Shown here: positions 45,936-54,424 of the stretch, piece by piece | How the letters are laid out: each line of letters begins with the position of its first letter | Numbering within the stretch: position 1 is the first letter of the stretch | DNA from: Natrinema soli | GTDB taxonomy: Archaea; Halobacteriota; Halobacteria; Halobacteriales; Natrialbaceae | Assembly (NCBI RefSeq): GCF_028618695.1 | Contig: NZ_JAQIVI010000132.1 | Location: forward strand, 1 to 64,000 | Length of the DNA: 64,000 bases | Direction of reading: 5' to 3' | The notes under the pieces: generated by a model | Database searches by the model: none | What the model saw: the letters and a program-made list of their open reading frames with translations, nothing else | Told to the model about the DNA's origin: nothing | Position numbers and translations under genes: made by a program

Positions 45936-46812
45936 CGTTCAGCAGCCCCATCATCCTGACAGCGTCACCTAACGCTTCGAAATCCTCATGCCCGGTCGTA
46001 ACGTACTTGTCGACGTTCTGCTGGCCTAAGATGCCATCTCTCCCATTCTCATCGAGACTGATGAAGGCGTCACTGATTCCCGAAACGGTCCCCTCGCCCA
46101 GGCTGTCATTGACTGCCCAAGGGTAGTCGGCGAACCCGGGCGTTCGCCACACTTCAGTGATCGTTCCGTCGTCGGAACTCGTCTCGACGAGCCGGTCGTA
46201 AATACGGGCATTGAGTTCGCCAATATCGCTATTACCGCCGGTCACCGTTTCCGCGACGGCATCGTGGGCCCCGACGTGGGTGAGCGATTTGAACGCCCGA
46301 TCAGGAAGGAGGTCGTGACGCCGACGCAGATAATAGGTTGGCATCACCGTTCCGCTAGTACTGAGGGGATCGCCGAAAACCAGGTCTAACGAATCGGCGG
46401 TCCGCTTCACGTCTTCCATCGAGGTGACGGCCGTCGACTCATGTGCGATTAACACGGAGTGCCAGTCGATCGTCCCGCTTTTGCTACCCACGACGATCGG
46501 TGTCGCGTTCGCCCGATGGTGAGCGAGAATATAGGAGACGCCCCCGAAGTAGCCGAGGTCGACCTGTTCAGCCGTCATCGCCTGGACGAGGCCGGCGTAA
46601 TCCGTCGTTGTGCGAAGGTCGACTGTCATGTCCAATTCGGACTCGAGATACGTCGCGAGTTCGGTATTTTGCTCGATAGCCGTGTCGGGGTCGACGTCCG
46701 GAATGACTCCCATAGTGAGCGTCGGGGAACGCTGCCCGCTCTGGAGGCAGCCGCCGACGAGGCCAGACCCAACTGATCCGAGAACCGCCCGTCTCGTTCT
46801 AGCAGTGGTCAC
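45922..46812 (-). CDS. phnD: PhnD-like substrate-binding lipoprotein
   Basis: 296 residues. The N-terminus has RTRRAVLGSVGSG with lipobox LVGGC, a Tat-type lipoprotein. The body matches phosphate/phosphite/phosphonate-binding proteins: MGVIPDVDPDTAIEQ, the aromatic VDLGYFGGVSYILAH and DLVFGDPLSTSGTVMPTYYL. It binds an oxyanion outside the membrane. In a Se/Mo setting, ligands other than phosphonate (for example another oxyanion) are worth considering, but there is no direct evidence. Confidence 0.87.
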   Translation of the reverse strand: MTTARTRRAVLGSVGSGLVGGCLQSGQRSPTLTMGVIPDVDPDTAIEQNTELATYLESELDMTVDLRTTTDYAGLVQAMTAEQVDLGYFGGVSYILAHHRANATPIVVGSKSGTIDWHSVLIAHESTAVTSMEDVKRTADSLDLVFGDPLSTSGTVMPTYYLRRRHDLLPDRAFKSLTHVGAHDAVAETVTGGNSDIGELNARIYDRLVETSSDDGTITEVWRTPGFADYPWAVNDSLGEGTVSGISDAFISLDENGRDGILGQQNVDKYVTTGHEDFEALGDAVRMMGLLNDDKN

Positions 46813-46955
46813 AGGTTCTGTCTATCTCGAGAGGTGTATAATAGCTTGTCGTGACAGCAATCTTCCGGAGGCGGACTCCGGTAGATAGCCGGGTGCCGCT
46901 TCGTGCTGTTTGGTGCTGGGACAACGTTATGGGTGTGTGTGCGTTGTCGTGTTAT

Positions 46956-47192
46956 ATGGAGATCGACGTGAGTGGCACAGTGTGCCCCCAGACGGTGTTA
47001 ATCGTGAAACGATGTCTGGAGGCGCTCGAACCCGGTGATGAACTCACCGTTGTCGGGGATTATCCGCCGGCAGAGCGGACCATCCGACGCTCGTGTCACA
47101 AACACGGGTATGGCGTATCGACAGCGGCCACGACGGACTCCGAGTCAGAGTTTGCGCTGCGAATTCGCGTAACCAGCGCAGCAAAATCGTAA
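46956..47192 (+). CDS. TusA-like sulfur carrier protein
   Basis: 78 residues from the ATG at 46956; an open frame runs 105 bp further upstream but is not protein-like. The fold signature is DVSGTVCPQTVLIVKRCLEAL. The TusA CPxP motif is CPQT here, so the second Pro is lost while the sulfur-accepting Cys remains. It shares the VGDYPPAER segment with the TusA-like protein at 58865. TusA proteins carry persulfide for tRNA thiolation, Mo-cofactor or Se pathways. Upstream the PhnCD genes are divergent. Confidence 0.85.
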   Translation: MEIDVSGTVCPQTVLIVKRCLEALEPGDELTVVGDYPPAERTIRRSCHKHGYGVSTAATTDSESEFALRIRVTSAAKS

Positions 47193-47265
47193 CGACCCGG
47201 CACAGAATTAGTGCGGGACCTTGAGTCGGAAGCGGGGTTCGGTGAGCAGTTCCCTGGCCGTCAAC

Positions 47266-47646
47266 TCACTCGCTCGACGCGATCGCTTCGATTTCGACAC
47301 TGACTCCTTTCGGGAGATTTGCGACCTCGACGGCACTACGGGCGGGGGACTCATCGTCGAAAAATTCGCTATAGGTGTCGTTCATCTCCTCGAAATCGTC
47401 GATATCGTCCAAGAACACGGTTACTTTCAGGATATCGCTCATATCCAGCCCTTCAGCCGACAGAACTCCCTGAATGTTGGAGAGAGATTGTTCGGCCTGC
47501 GTGGCGATCGGTTCGTCGGAGAGCAACTCACCGTCGGGCGTCATCGGAATCTGACCGGCGGTAAACACGAGTTCGCCATCGGTCGTCGCCTGACTGTACG
47601 CACCGACTGCCTCTGGAGCATCGTTCGAACTGATAACTCGCTTCAT
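47266..47646 (-). CDS. RidA family enamine/imine deaminase
   Basis: 126 residues from the ATG at 47646. Family motifs are GAYSQATTDGELVFTAGQIP and the C-terminal ARSAVEVANLPKGVSVEIEA with the conserved Arg. RidA hydrolyses reactive 2-aminoacrylate and other enamines. It lies downstream of the broken cofC gene on the same strand. Pathway-specific RidA homologues often occur in purine and pyrimidine catabolic clusters. Confidence 0.92.
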   Translation of the reverse strand: MKRVISSNDAPEAVGAYSQATTDGELVFTAGQIPMTPDGELLSDEPIATQAEQSLSNIQGVLSAEGLDMSDILKVTVFLDDIDDFEEMNDTYSEFFDDESPARSAVEVANLPKGVSVEIEAIASSE

Positions 47647-47671
47647 ACAGATAGAGACCCAGGCTTCCCTC

Positions 47672-48320
47672 TTAATAGTATTCTCTGACAAGAGAGACGA
47701 CTACTGGGATGGCTCGTGTGTGACGTCTGTGGCCGGTTCCCCATGCGAGCCGAAGGCCTTGATTGCGCAGCCATTGGGTCGCATGCCCTTCTCCGTGAAG
47801 CAGTACTTCTGCGAGATCGTCCGGTTCATCGACGTCGGTTGTGAGACGGTACGAATCGATCTCCGCCAGCGCGACTCCTATTTCGCGCGCTATGGACCGA
47901 TGGGCGAGATAGGAGTTGCCGTGATAATGACTTCAAAGCCGGTCGTGCGGGAAACGAGCGTGTTCGTTCCGCCCCCGCTGCCGCGCGCGAGCACGACGTC
48001 CTCCTCCCTAGTGCACAGTCGCTCGAGTGCTGTGTCCGTAATTAACGGCAGATCGGCCATGACGACCGCTACTGCCGTCGAAGCGGCCTGAAGTTGTTCG
48101 TTGACGGCACGCGAAAGCGACCGTTCATCGACGGATATGGGACAGTCCCCGATCTCGAGCGGCGTCGAAGAGACGACGAGCGGATCCTTTCCAGTGTTCT
48201 GAACGACGGAGACGACATCTCGCAACATTGCCCGCGCGAACTCGTTCCGATCGCCGCGATTGAGGAGTGTCGAAAGCCTCGTTTTCGGGTCCAACCGTCG
48301 AATGGCACGATGACTCGCAT
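47672..48320 (-). pseudogene. cofC: Frameshifted 2-phospho-L-lactate guanylyltransferase
   Basis: Three frames rebuild CofC. From ATG at 48320: MRVIVPFDG. Then DPKTRLSTLLNRGDRNEFAR to VVMADLPLITDTALERL and DVVLARGSGGGTNTLV (from about 48300 to 47940). Then [14 protein letters not shown] and [20 protein letters not shown] to a stop at 47672. CofC activates phospholactate (or PEP/phosphoglycerate) in coenzyme F420 synthesis. Two indels are needed, so a true pseudogene is likely. F420 production would then need a second copy elsewhere. Confidence 0.72.
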
Positions 48321-48524
48321 GGCGATTCTCTCTCGTGGTTACCGGTACGGCATCATCAATCTCCGCGTTCTGGTATCGGATCGCTCCCGACACAATCTGT
48401 GACTGTGGCTCGTATCTAGCACACAAATCTGGCAAACCGCGATCACTGGAGTGATGCCGATTGTCCGTTGTTGCTATTTATGTTATCCGGAAGTACTATC
48501 AGGTCATGCCACACCACACCACGT

Positions 48525-49916
48525 GTGACAGAGTCTAACGAGCAACAGTCGAAGGTGGCGTCCTTCTTCGGCTACGAAGAATACGGTACCAATACGAAAA
48601 CAGAGGTGATCGCCGGGATAACGACGTTTCTGACGATGTCGTATATTATTGTCATTAACCCTGCTATCCTCTCCGCGGCCATCAATATCGACGGCTACTC
48701 TGACGGGCAGGTGTTCCAGATGATCGCGATCACGACGATTCTCGCAGCGGTCGTGGGCACCGCTGTGATGGCCCTTTATGCCAATCGACCGTTCGGACTC
48801 GCACCCGGAATGGGGCTCAACGCGTACTTCGCGTTCACCGTCGTAATCACGCTCGGTGTCCCGTGGCAGACCGCGCTTGCGGCAGTGTTCGTCGAGGGAC
48901 TCATCTTCATGGCAATGTCCTCGGTCGGCGCGCGCCGGTACATCATCGAGTTCTTCCCGAAACCGGTCAAGTTCGCCGTCGGGGCCGGTATCGGCCTGTT
49001 CCTTCTCCTGTTAGGACTTATCGAGATGAATATAGCGACCGCACACGATTCAACGTTGGTCACTCTCGGGAACGTCGCCTCTGACCCGGTCGCGATTCTC
49101 TCCCTCGTCGGTCTGGCGTTTACGCTCATACTCTATTCGCGCGACGTGACCGGTTCGATCATCATCGGCATCCTCACAACGGCCCTTGCGGGCTGGGGGT
49201 TGACGGCAGCAGGTGTAGTCAACGGTGGTCTCCTCACCCCCGGCGCGATCCCCGAACCACACTACGATATCACGCCGCTCGTCGGCGCATTCCTGCAAGG
49301 GTTCCAGGATATCGAACCGGTGACGTTCATGATCGTCGTGTTCACGTTCTTCTTCGTGGACTTCTTCGACACAGCCGGAACGCTCATCGGCGTCTCTCAG
49401 TTCGGCGGGTTTCTGGACGACGACGGGAACCTGCCCGAGATGGAGAAACCGCTGATGGCGGACGCGATCGCAACGACGTTCGGGGCGATAGTCGGAACGA
49501 CGACTGTCACGACCTACGTCGAGAGTTCCACGGGAATCGAAGAGGGAGGCCGGACCGGAATGACCGCTCTCGTCATCAGCCTCCTGTTCCTGCTTTCGCT
49601 CGTCGCGATTCCGATCGTCGCTGCCATTCCGACGTACGCGTCATACTTAGCGTTGGTCGTCGTCGGTCTGATCATGCTCGAGGGCATCACCGAAGTGAAC
49701 TGGGAACAGTCCGATTGGCTGATCCCGGGTGGTCTGACGATGGTGATGATGCCGCTGACGGCGTCGATCGCCAACGGTATCGCGGCGGGGATCATCAGTT
49801 ATCCGATCGTCAAAACGGCCCAAGGGGACCACCAAGACATCCACACTGCACAGTGGGTGCTTGCGGGAGCGTTCGTCCTCTATTTCTACGTGACCTCCGG
49901 GGGTGTGATGGGATAG
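48525..49916 (+). CDS. NCS2 purine permease, AzgA type
   Basis: 463 residues from the GTG at 48525; an in-frame ATG at 48480 would add 15 residues with no homologue-like character. About 13 membrane spans. AzgA-branch signatures: TEVIAGITTFLTMSYIIVIN, GLAPGMGLNAYFAF and VDFFDTAGTLIGVSQFGG plus TTYVESSTGIEEGGRTG. AzgA transporters take up adenine, guanine or hypoxanthine with protons. It fits with the deaminases nearby. Confidence 0.9.
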   Translation: MTESNEQQSKVASFFGYEEYGTNTKTEVIAGITTFLTMSYIIVINPAILSAAINIDGYSDGQVFQMIAITTILAAVVGTAVMALYANRPFGLAPGMGLNAYFAFTVVITLGVPWQTALAAVFVEGLIFMAMSSVGARRYIIEFFPKPVKFAVGAGIGLFLLLLGLIEMNIATAHDSTLVTLGNVASDPVAILSLVGLAFTLILYSRDVTGSIIIGILTTALAGWGLTAAGVVNGGLLTPGAIPEPHYDITPLVGAFLQGFQDIEPVTFMIVVFTFFFVDFFDTAGTLIGVSQFGGFLDDDGNLPEMEKPLMADAIATTFGAIVGTTTVTTYVESSTGIEEGGRTGMTALVISLLFLLSLVAIPIVAAIPTYASYLALVVVGLIMLEGITEVNWEQSDWLIPGGLTMVMMPLTASIANGIAAGIISYPIVKTAQGDHQDIHTAQWVLAGAFVLYFYVTSGGVMG

Positions 49917-50050
49917 CGACCGCTTCTCATTCCGAGTGTCGGGCGGTACTGCGACCCAAGTAGTCTGGGAGGGTAGTATCGCTATCGGAAAGACGAGACA
50001 CAATTGGCGTCGGCTCGCGATCACGGCTGTACCACCGGTTCACGTTATCA

Positions 50051-51250
50051 ATGACATCCCACCGAGTACGCGGAGACGTTCCCTGGTCGTCCACCAGCTT
50101 GCAGACGGTGCTGGCGTGTTCGCTCATCGGGGTGATGGGCGTGCCATTGATCAGCCCTATTTTACCGGACCTCCGCACCGTGTTCGGGATCAGCGACTCG
50201 CAAATTGCCCTCATAATCACGGCGTATACGGTCCCCGGTGTGTTCCTGACGCCGTTTATCGGGCTACTGTCCGACCGACTGGGACGCCGAACGGTCGTCC
50301 TTCCCCTGTTATTTCTCTTCGGTCTCGCTGGCGGCGGTATCGCCCTCGGCCCCTCGTTTCGCGGTGTACTGGCCCTTCGATTCGTGCAGGGAATCGGTGG
50401 AAGTGGGCTGATGATGCTGGCGATAACGCTTATCGGCGACTTCTACGGCGGCGAACAACGGAACAGAGTCATGGGCATAAACGGCAGTGCAATCGGCATT
50501 GGTGCCGCCACGTATCCACTACTCGGTGGCGTGTTAGCCACTGTCCGCTGGAACGTCCCGTTCGTATTCTTCGGACTCAGTCTCGTGGTCGGGAGTATCG
50601 CACTCTTTACGCTCGAGGAACCGTCGATAGACGATCCGCCTGCGATGAGAACGTACGTTTCACGAGTTCTCTCCGCGGTCCTTGTCCCACGAGCGCTCGG
50701 CCTCTGGGCCGTAGCCTTTCTCACGTTTTTCCTGTTCTACGGCGGCATTCTAACCGTGCTTTCGTTACTCTTGAGCGACGTTCACGATTTTTCCGCCGGA
50801 CAGATCGGGATGCTATTCAGTATGGTTTCCATCGCCAACGCGGCCGTGGCGTCGCAGTACGGGCGCATCTCTCGTTCCCTCGACCCGAAGGAACTGATCC
50901 CCCTCGGGTTCGTCGGATTCGGCGTGAGCCTCCTCGGTGTCTGGGCCGCGTCCACGCCGGTACTGATCGGCGCGATGTTGCTCTGTTTCGGCCTGGGATT
51001 TGGGCTCGTGATGCCTTCTCTCGATACGTCCGCCGTCGGTCTCGTTTCGAGCCAATTCCGCGCGAGCATGCTTGGCATCCTGACGAGTATGCTCTGGCTC
51101 GGACAGACCGTTGGCCCGATCACGTTCACCGGTATCGCGACCGCCGCGTTCGACGAACCGGTGACCGGCTATCGCTTCTTGTTGTTGTGCTGCGGAATGG
51201 CGTCTTTCGTCGGCGGTGTACTCGTGTTACTGGCTCTCAGTCGTCGATAG
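50051..51250 (+). CDS. MFS transporter, drug/metabolite exporter type
   Basis: 399 residues with about 12 membrane spans. The loop 2-3 motif reads GLLSDRLGRRTVVL (MFS motif A) and motif C-like GGVLATVRWNVPFVFFGLSL follows span 5, both typical of DHA1-type exporters. Gene order suggests co-transcription with the AzgA gene 134 bp upstream. Substrate unknown; a purine or catabolite is possible. Confidence 0.88.
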   Translation: MTSHRVRGDVPWSSTSLQTVLACSLIGVMGVPLISPILPDLRTVFGISDSQIALIITAYTVPGVFLTPFIGLLSDRLGRRTVVLPLLFLFGLAGGGIALGPSFRGVLALRFVQGIGGSGLMMLAITLIGDFYGGEQRNRVMGINGSAIGIGAATYPLLGGVLATVRWNVPFVFFGLSLVVGSIALFTLEEPSIDDPPAMRTYVSRVLSAVLVPRALGLWAVAFLTFFLFYGGILTVLSLLLSDVHDFSAGQIGMLFSMVSIANAAVASQYGRISRSLDPKELIPLGFVGFGVSLLGVWAASTPVLIGAMLLCFGLGFGLVMPSLDTSAVGLVSSQFRASMLGILTSMLWLGQTVGPITFTGIATAAFDEPVTGYRFLLLCCGMASFVGGVLVLLALSRR

Positions 51251-51294
51251 CGATCCGATCGTTCCGCAGTCTTCCCCCTGTCGGTTACGGTCAC

Positions 51295-52515
51295 CTATTC
51301 GAGCACCGAATACGGGATCACGCGGACCGACTCCTCCGCCGACAGGTCGGACTCCGTGAGGACGATGCCGTCAGCTCGCGTCGCACGCGTACTCGAGGAG
51401 AGGACACTAGGATCGAACGTTTCGTCGTAGACTTCAAGCGGAGAGTCAACGTGGCCCAAGGGGACGGCGTTCCCTTCGTCCAACGTAACCGGCACAGCGT
51501 ACTCGAATCCACTCGTTCCGATACCGACGTCGCTCGTGAGGGACGCCTCAACCGTCGATATCGGCTCCGTCTCGCCGACGAAGAACGAACGCATGACGAG
51601 TGTCGCAATCGTGTGCGCACCGACTGGCTTTCCCGGAATCGCAAAGGCGACCGCATCGTGATCGGGGAGTCGCGCGACTGCGATCGGTTTGCCGGGACGA
51701 ATCCGCACGCGATGGAACTCTACTTCGCCCAACGCCTCCAGGGCTCGGATAACGTAATCCTTCTTGCCGACGCTCGTTCCGCCAGTCGTGATGACCACAT
51801 CGTGTTCGTCGGCCAGCTGCGCGATTCGGTCTCTCGTTTCCTCGTATTCGTCAGGAACCGTTCCCTCGATCGTGGCCCTATGCCCCCACGAACGGACGAG
51901 CGCGGCCAGCATCGGCGAGTCGAGATCGGCGGTCTTCTCCTCGTGAATCTCGGATCCAGTAGCCAGTAACCCGGCAGAGAAGGGTCCGTACACGGTGACG
52001 CGTTCGATACCGAGGTCTCTAAGCAGAATCAGATCTTTCGCAGACATCCGTTCACCGGACCGAAACAGCACCTCACCAGCCGAGACGTTGCTTCCCCGTT
52101 CGTAAGTATACGTACCCGGCTCGAGGCTACTCCCCCCAAGTTCACCTGCTTCGACGGATGCTTCCTCGATCTTGAGCACGGCGTTTGCACGCTCTGGAAG
52201 CGGCGCCCCCGTGGCGATACGGATGGCTTCTCCGGCCGCTAGCGATGGTGGCTCGTCCTCCGGGAATATCTCTCCCTCACTGACCGCGAGGGGATACGAC
52301 TCGGTCGCGTCGACGGCGAATCCGTCCATAGTCGCGTGGTCGTGAGACGGAACGTCTCGGGGAGCAGTTATCGACTCTGCGAGAAACCGTTCGGCTACGC
52401 CGTCTCCGACGCTCAACTCTCTCGTCTCGCGGTTCGACAGCGCTCGGTCGAGGATGTCGAGAACCTCCCGTACGGCCTCGGAACGAGATAGCATCGATTC
52501 GTGGTCGTGAGCCAT
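51295..52515 (-). CDS. moeA: Molybdopterin molybdenumtransferase
   Basis: 406 residues of the MoeA family. Landmarks are VPSHDHATMDGFAV (Asp active-site region; bacterial MoeA has PxxxNSAMDGYA), IRIATGAPLP, VITTGGTSVGKKDYVI and IPGKPVGAHT. It inserts molybdate into adenylated molybdopterin. Haloarchaea usually have several MoeA copies; this one is in a molybdenum-hydroxylase gene region and may be dedicated to it. It converges with the MFS gene. Confidence 0.92.
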   Translation of the reverse strand: MAHDHESMLSRSEAVREVLDILDRALSNRETRELSVGDGVAERFLAESITAPRDVPSHDHATMDGFAVDATESYPLAVSEGEIFPEDEPPSLAAGEAIRIATGAPLPERANAVLKIEEASVEAGELGGSSLEPGTYTYERGSNVSAGEVLFRSGERMSAKDLILLRDLGIERVTVYGPFSAGLLATGSEIHEEKTADLDSPMLAALVRSWGHRATIEGTVPDEYEETRDRIAQLADEHDVVITTGGTSVGKKDYVIRALEALGEVEFHRVRIRPGKPIAVARLPDHDAVAFAIPGKPVGAHTIATLVMRSFFVGETEPISTVEASLTSDVGIGTSGFEYAVPVTLDEGNAVPLGHVDSPLEVYDETFDPSVLSSSTRATRADGIVLTESDLSAEESVRVIPYSVLE

Positions 52516-52723
52516 AACAATGAGTTGGGTATATTATCACAAACCCCTTTCGTCCGCTTTTCAGCCGAACGGGATCGCTCTCCGAACGGGAACCGCTCTT
52601 CGTAATGGGAAGAGAGGCCGTCAATATATCGTTCAGTTCCTGTTACTCTCGCGAGGTTCGATTCTAGTCAGCGTACCGATTTCGACCATTCGAACGATTT
52701 CGTCGTGCCAAACCGCAATCTAA

Positions 52724-52787
52724 AGACAGGGGTTGATTGTATAGAAAAATACATATTTAACAAGCTATTTATGCTAAACCCCTGTCT
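52724..52787. promoter_or_regulatory. 11-bp inverted repeat bracketing the xanthine/uracil permease promoter
   Basis: AGACAGGGGTT (52724-52734) and AACCCCTGTCT (52777-52787) are perfect complements 42 bp apart. Between them lies an AT-rich core with TATA-like catatttaac. The downstream arm sits about where transcription should begin, 18 nt before the ATG at 52805. The arrangement suits repression by looping or roadblock, or an RNA hairpin if transcription starts upstream. Confidence 0.6.
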
Positions 52788-52804
52788 ATGTGAATTGACA
52801 GCAC

Positions 52805-54190
52805 ATGTCAGAGAGAGACGGTTCCATCGAACTGGCGTACGGATTAGAAGACAAACCACCGGCGATCAAGGCGCTCTTTCTCGGTGTCCAGCACGTAGCG
52901 GCCATGATCGTTCCGGCGACGGCGGTAGCACTCATCGTCGGAGGAAGCATCGGTGTCGGCTCAGCTGACACGGCGTTCCTGGTTCAGATGGTGCTCGTAT
53001 TCTCTGGACTCGCGACGCTCGTGCAGGTGTTCCCTATCGGTCCCGTCGGGTCCCGCTTACCCGTCGTGATGGGGACGAGCTTCGCGTTCGTCGGCGCGGC
53101 GATAGCCATCGGAAGCCAATACGGTCTCGACGCCGTCTTCGGCGCGATCGTCATCGCGGCGCTGGTAGAGGTACTGATCGGATGGCAGTTCAGACGGGTC
53201 AAACGCTTCTTCCCGCCGCTGGTATCCGGCCTTATCGTCATGATCATCGGCCTCTACTTGATCCCGGTGGGGATGGATTACCTCGCGGGTGGCGCTGGCG
53301 CCTCCGACTACGGCGCGTACCACAACCTCGGTCTGGGCTTGCTCGTCATAGTCGTAACCGTTGGACTGAATCTCTTCACGGACGGCGCCTTACGGACACT
53401 GAGCATCCTGGCCGGGCTCATGGTCGGGTACGTGGCTGCGATCGCGATTGGTATCGTCGACTTCTCGCCGGTCGCGGATGCGGGCTGGTTCGCCGTTCCC
53501 GTCCCGGGTCGGTTCGGATTCTCCTTCGAACCGGTGGCCATCCTGACGTTCACCGCCATTCACATCACCGCAGCGATCGAATCCGTCGGGGACATCTCCG
53601 GCATCACGGCCGCCGAAGGGCGCACCCCGACCGAAGACGAGGTGACGGGCGGACTCTTCGTCGACGGAATCGGCAGCTCGATCGGCGCATTGTTCGGCGC
53701 GTTCCCGCTAACGACGTTCTCTCAGAACGTCGGTCTCATCAACTTCACCGGTGTTATGAGTCGCTACGTCGTCGGTGTCAGCGGTGTCGTCCTACTGGTT
53801 CTCGGTTTCGTTCCGAAAATTAGTGCCGTCGTGACGACCATTCCGAGCGCGGTACTCGGTGGTGCCGTGCTGGTCATGTTCGGAATGGTGATGGCGAGCG
53901 GTCTTCGCCTTATCTTCTTGAACGAACGGTTGAACCGACGGAACATGGTCATCATGGCAACCTCGATCGGTGCCGGCCTCGGCGTCGAGGTCCGACCCGA
54001 TGCGCTCAGCGCGTTGCCGGACCAGGCAACGATCTTCTTCGGAAACGCGATCATCATGACTGCCATCACGGCGGTCCTGCTCAACACGCTAGTCCCACGC
54101 GAGACGGAAGCCGATCTTCAAGACACAGCCACGACGGGTGATCTTGACGAAGGTCTCGGTACCGATGCAGTTGGACCGTCCGAAGATTAA
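52805..54190 (+). CDS. NCS2 xanthine/uracil permease, UraA/UapA type
   Basis: 461 residues, about 13-14 membrane spans. NAT/NCS2 signatures: LFLGVQHVAAMIVPATAVALI (conserved QH), LPVVMGTSFAFVGAA, AIESVGDISGITA and PLTTFSQNVGLINFTGV (equivalent to the NAT QNxGxxxxT motif). It imports xanthine, uric acid or uracil. It differs from the AzgA permease in branch and probably in substrate. It has its own promoter with the inverted repeat described above. Confidence 0.92.
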   Translation: MSERDGSIELAYGLEDKPPAIKALFLGVQHVAAMIVPATAVALIVGGSIGVGSADTAFLVQMVLVFSGLATLVQVFPIGPVGSRLPVVMGTSFAFVGAAIAIGSQYGLDAVFGAIVIAALVEVLIGWQFRRVKRFFPPLVSGLIVMIIGLYLIPVGMDYLAGGAGASDYGAYHNLGLGLLVIVVTVGLNLFTDGALRTLSILAGLMVGYVAAIAIGIVDFSPVADAGWFAVPVPGRFGFSFEPVAILTFTAIHITAAIESVGDISGITAAEGRTPTEDEVTGGLFVDGIGSSIGALFGAFPLTTFSQNVGLINFTGVMSRYVVGVSGVVLLVLGFVPKISAVVTTIPSAVLGGAVLVMFGMVMASGLRLIFLNERLNRRNMVIMATSIGAGLGVEVRPDALSALPDQATIFFGNAIIMTAITAVLLNTLVPRETEADLQDTATTGDLDEGLGTDAVGPSED

Positions 54191-54424
54191 TACGACAATT
54201 TCGCTTCTTTGAAACAGAGTTCTTGGCCATCTACTGCCGTCTAGGTGGTATGTCGCTTACGTTCGCAATGGTCTGGTGTACTCATACGGAGTGTACTGCC
54301 AGTCGGTCAGTCATGCTACAACATGGCAATCTATTTCACGATCGAACTGGACATTCCGCTATGCAGTTCAACCGTGTCGCAGTCACCGAACGGTCTCATC
54401 GCCGATTCTGCGAAGACGCGGCGG

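Noticed and set aside
45105..46812. Complete phosphonate transporter operon
   Set aside because: No membrane permease gene is present next to the ATPase and binding protein in this window.
49936..51969. A 677-codon plus-strand open frame, the second longest in the window
   Set aside because: It runs across an intact MFS transporter gene in another frame and antisense to moeA. Its product is Arg/Ser-rich with no domain; high GC leaves such frames open by chance.
52724..52787. Purine riboswitch before the xanthine/uracil permease
   Set aside because: Only one long-range stem is present; the conserved three-way junction and internal hairpins of purine riboswitches are absent, and the TATA-like box lies inside.
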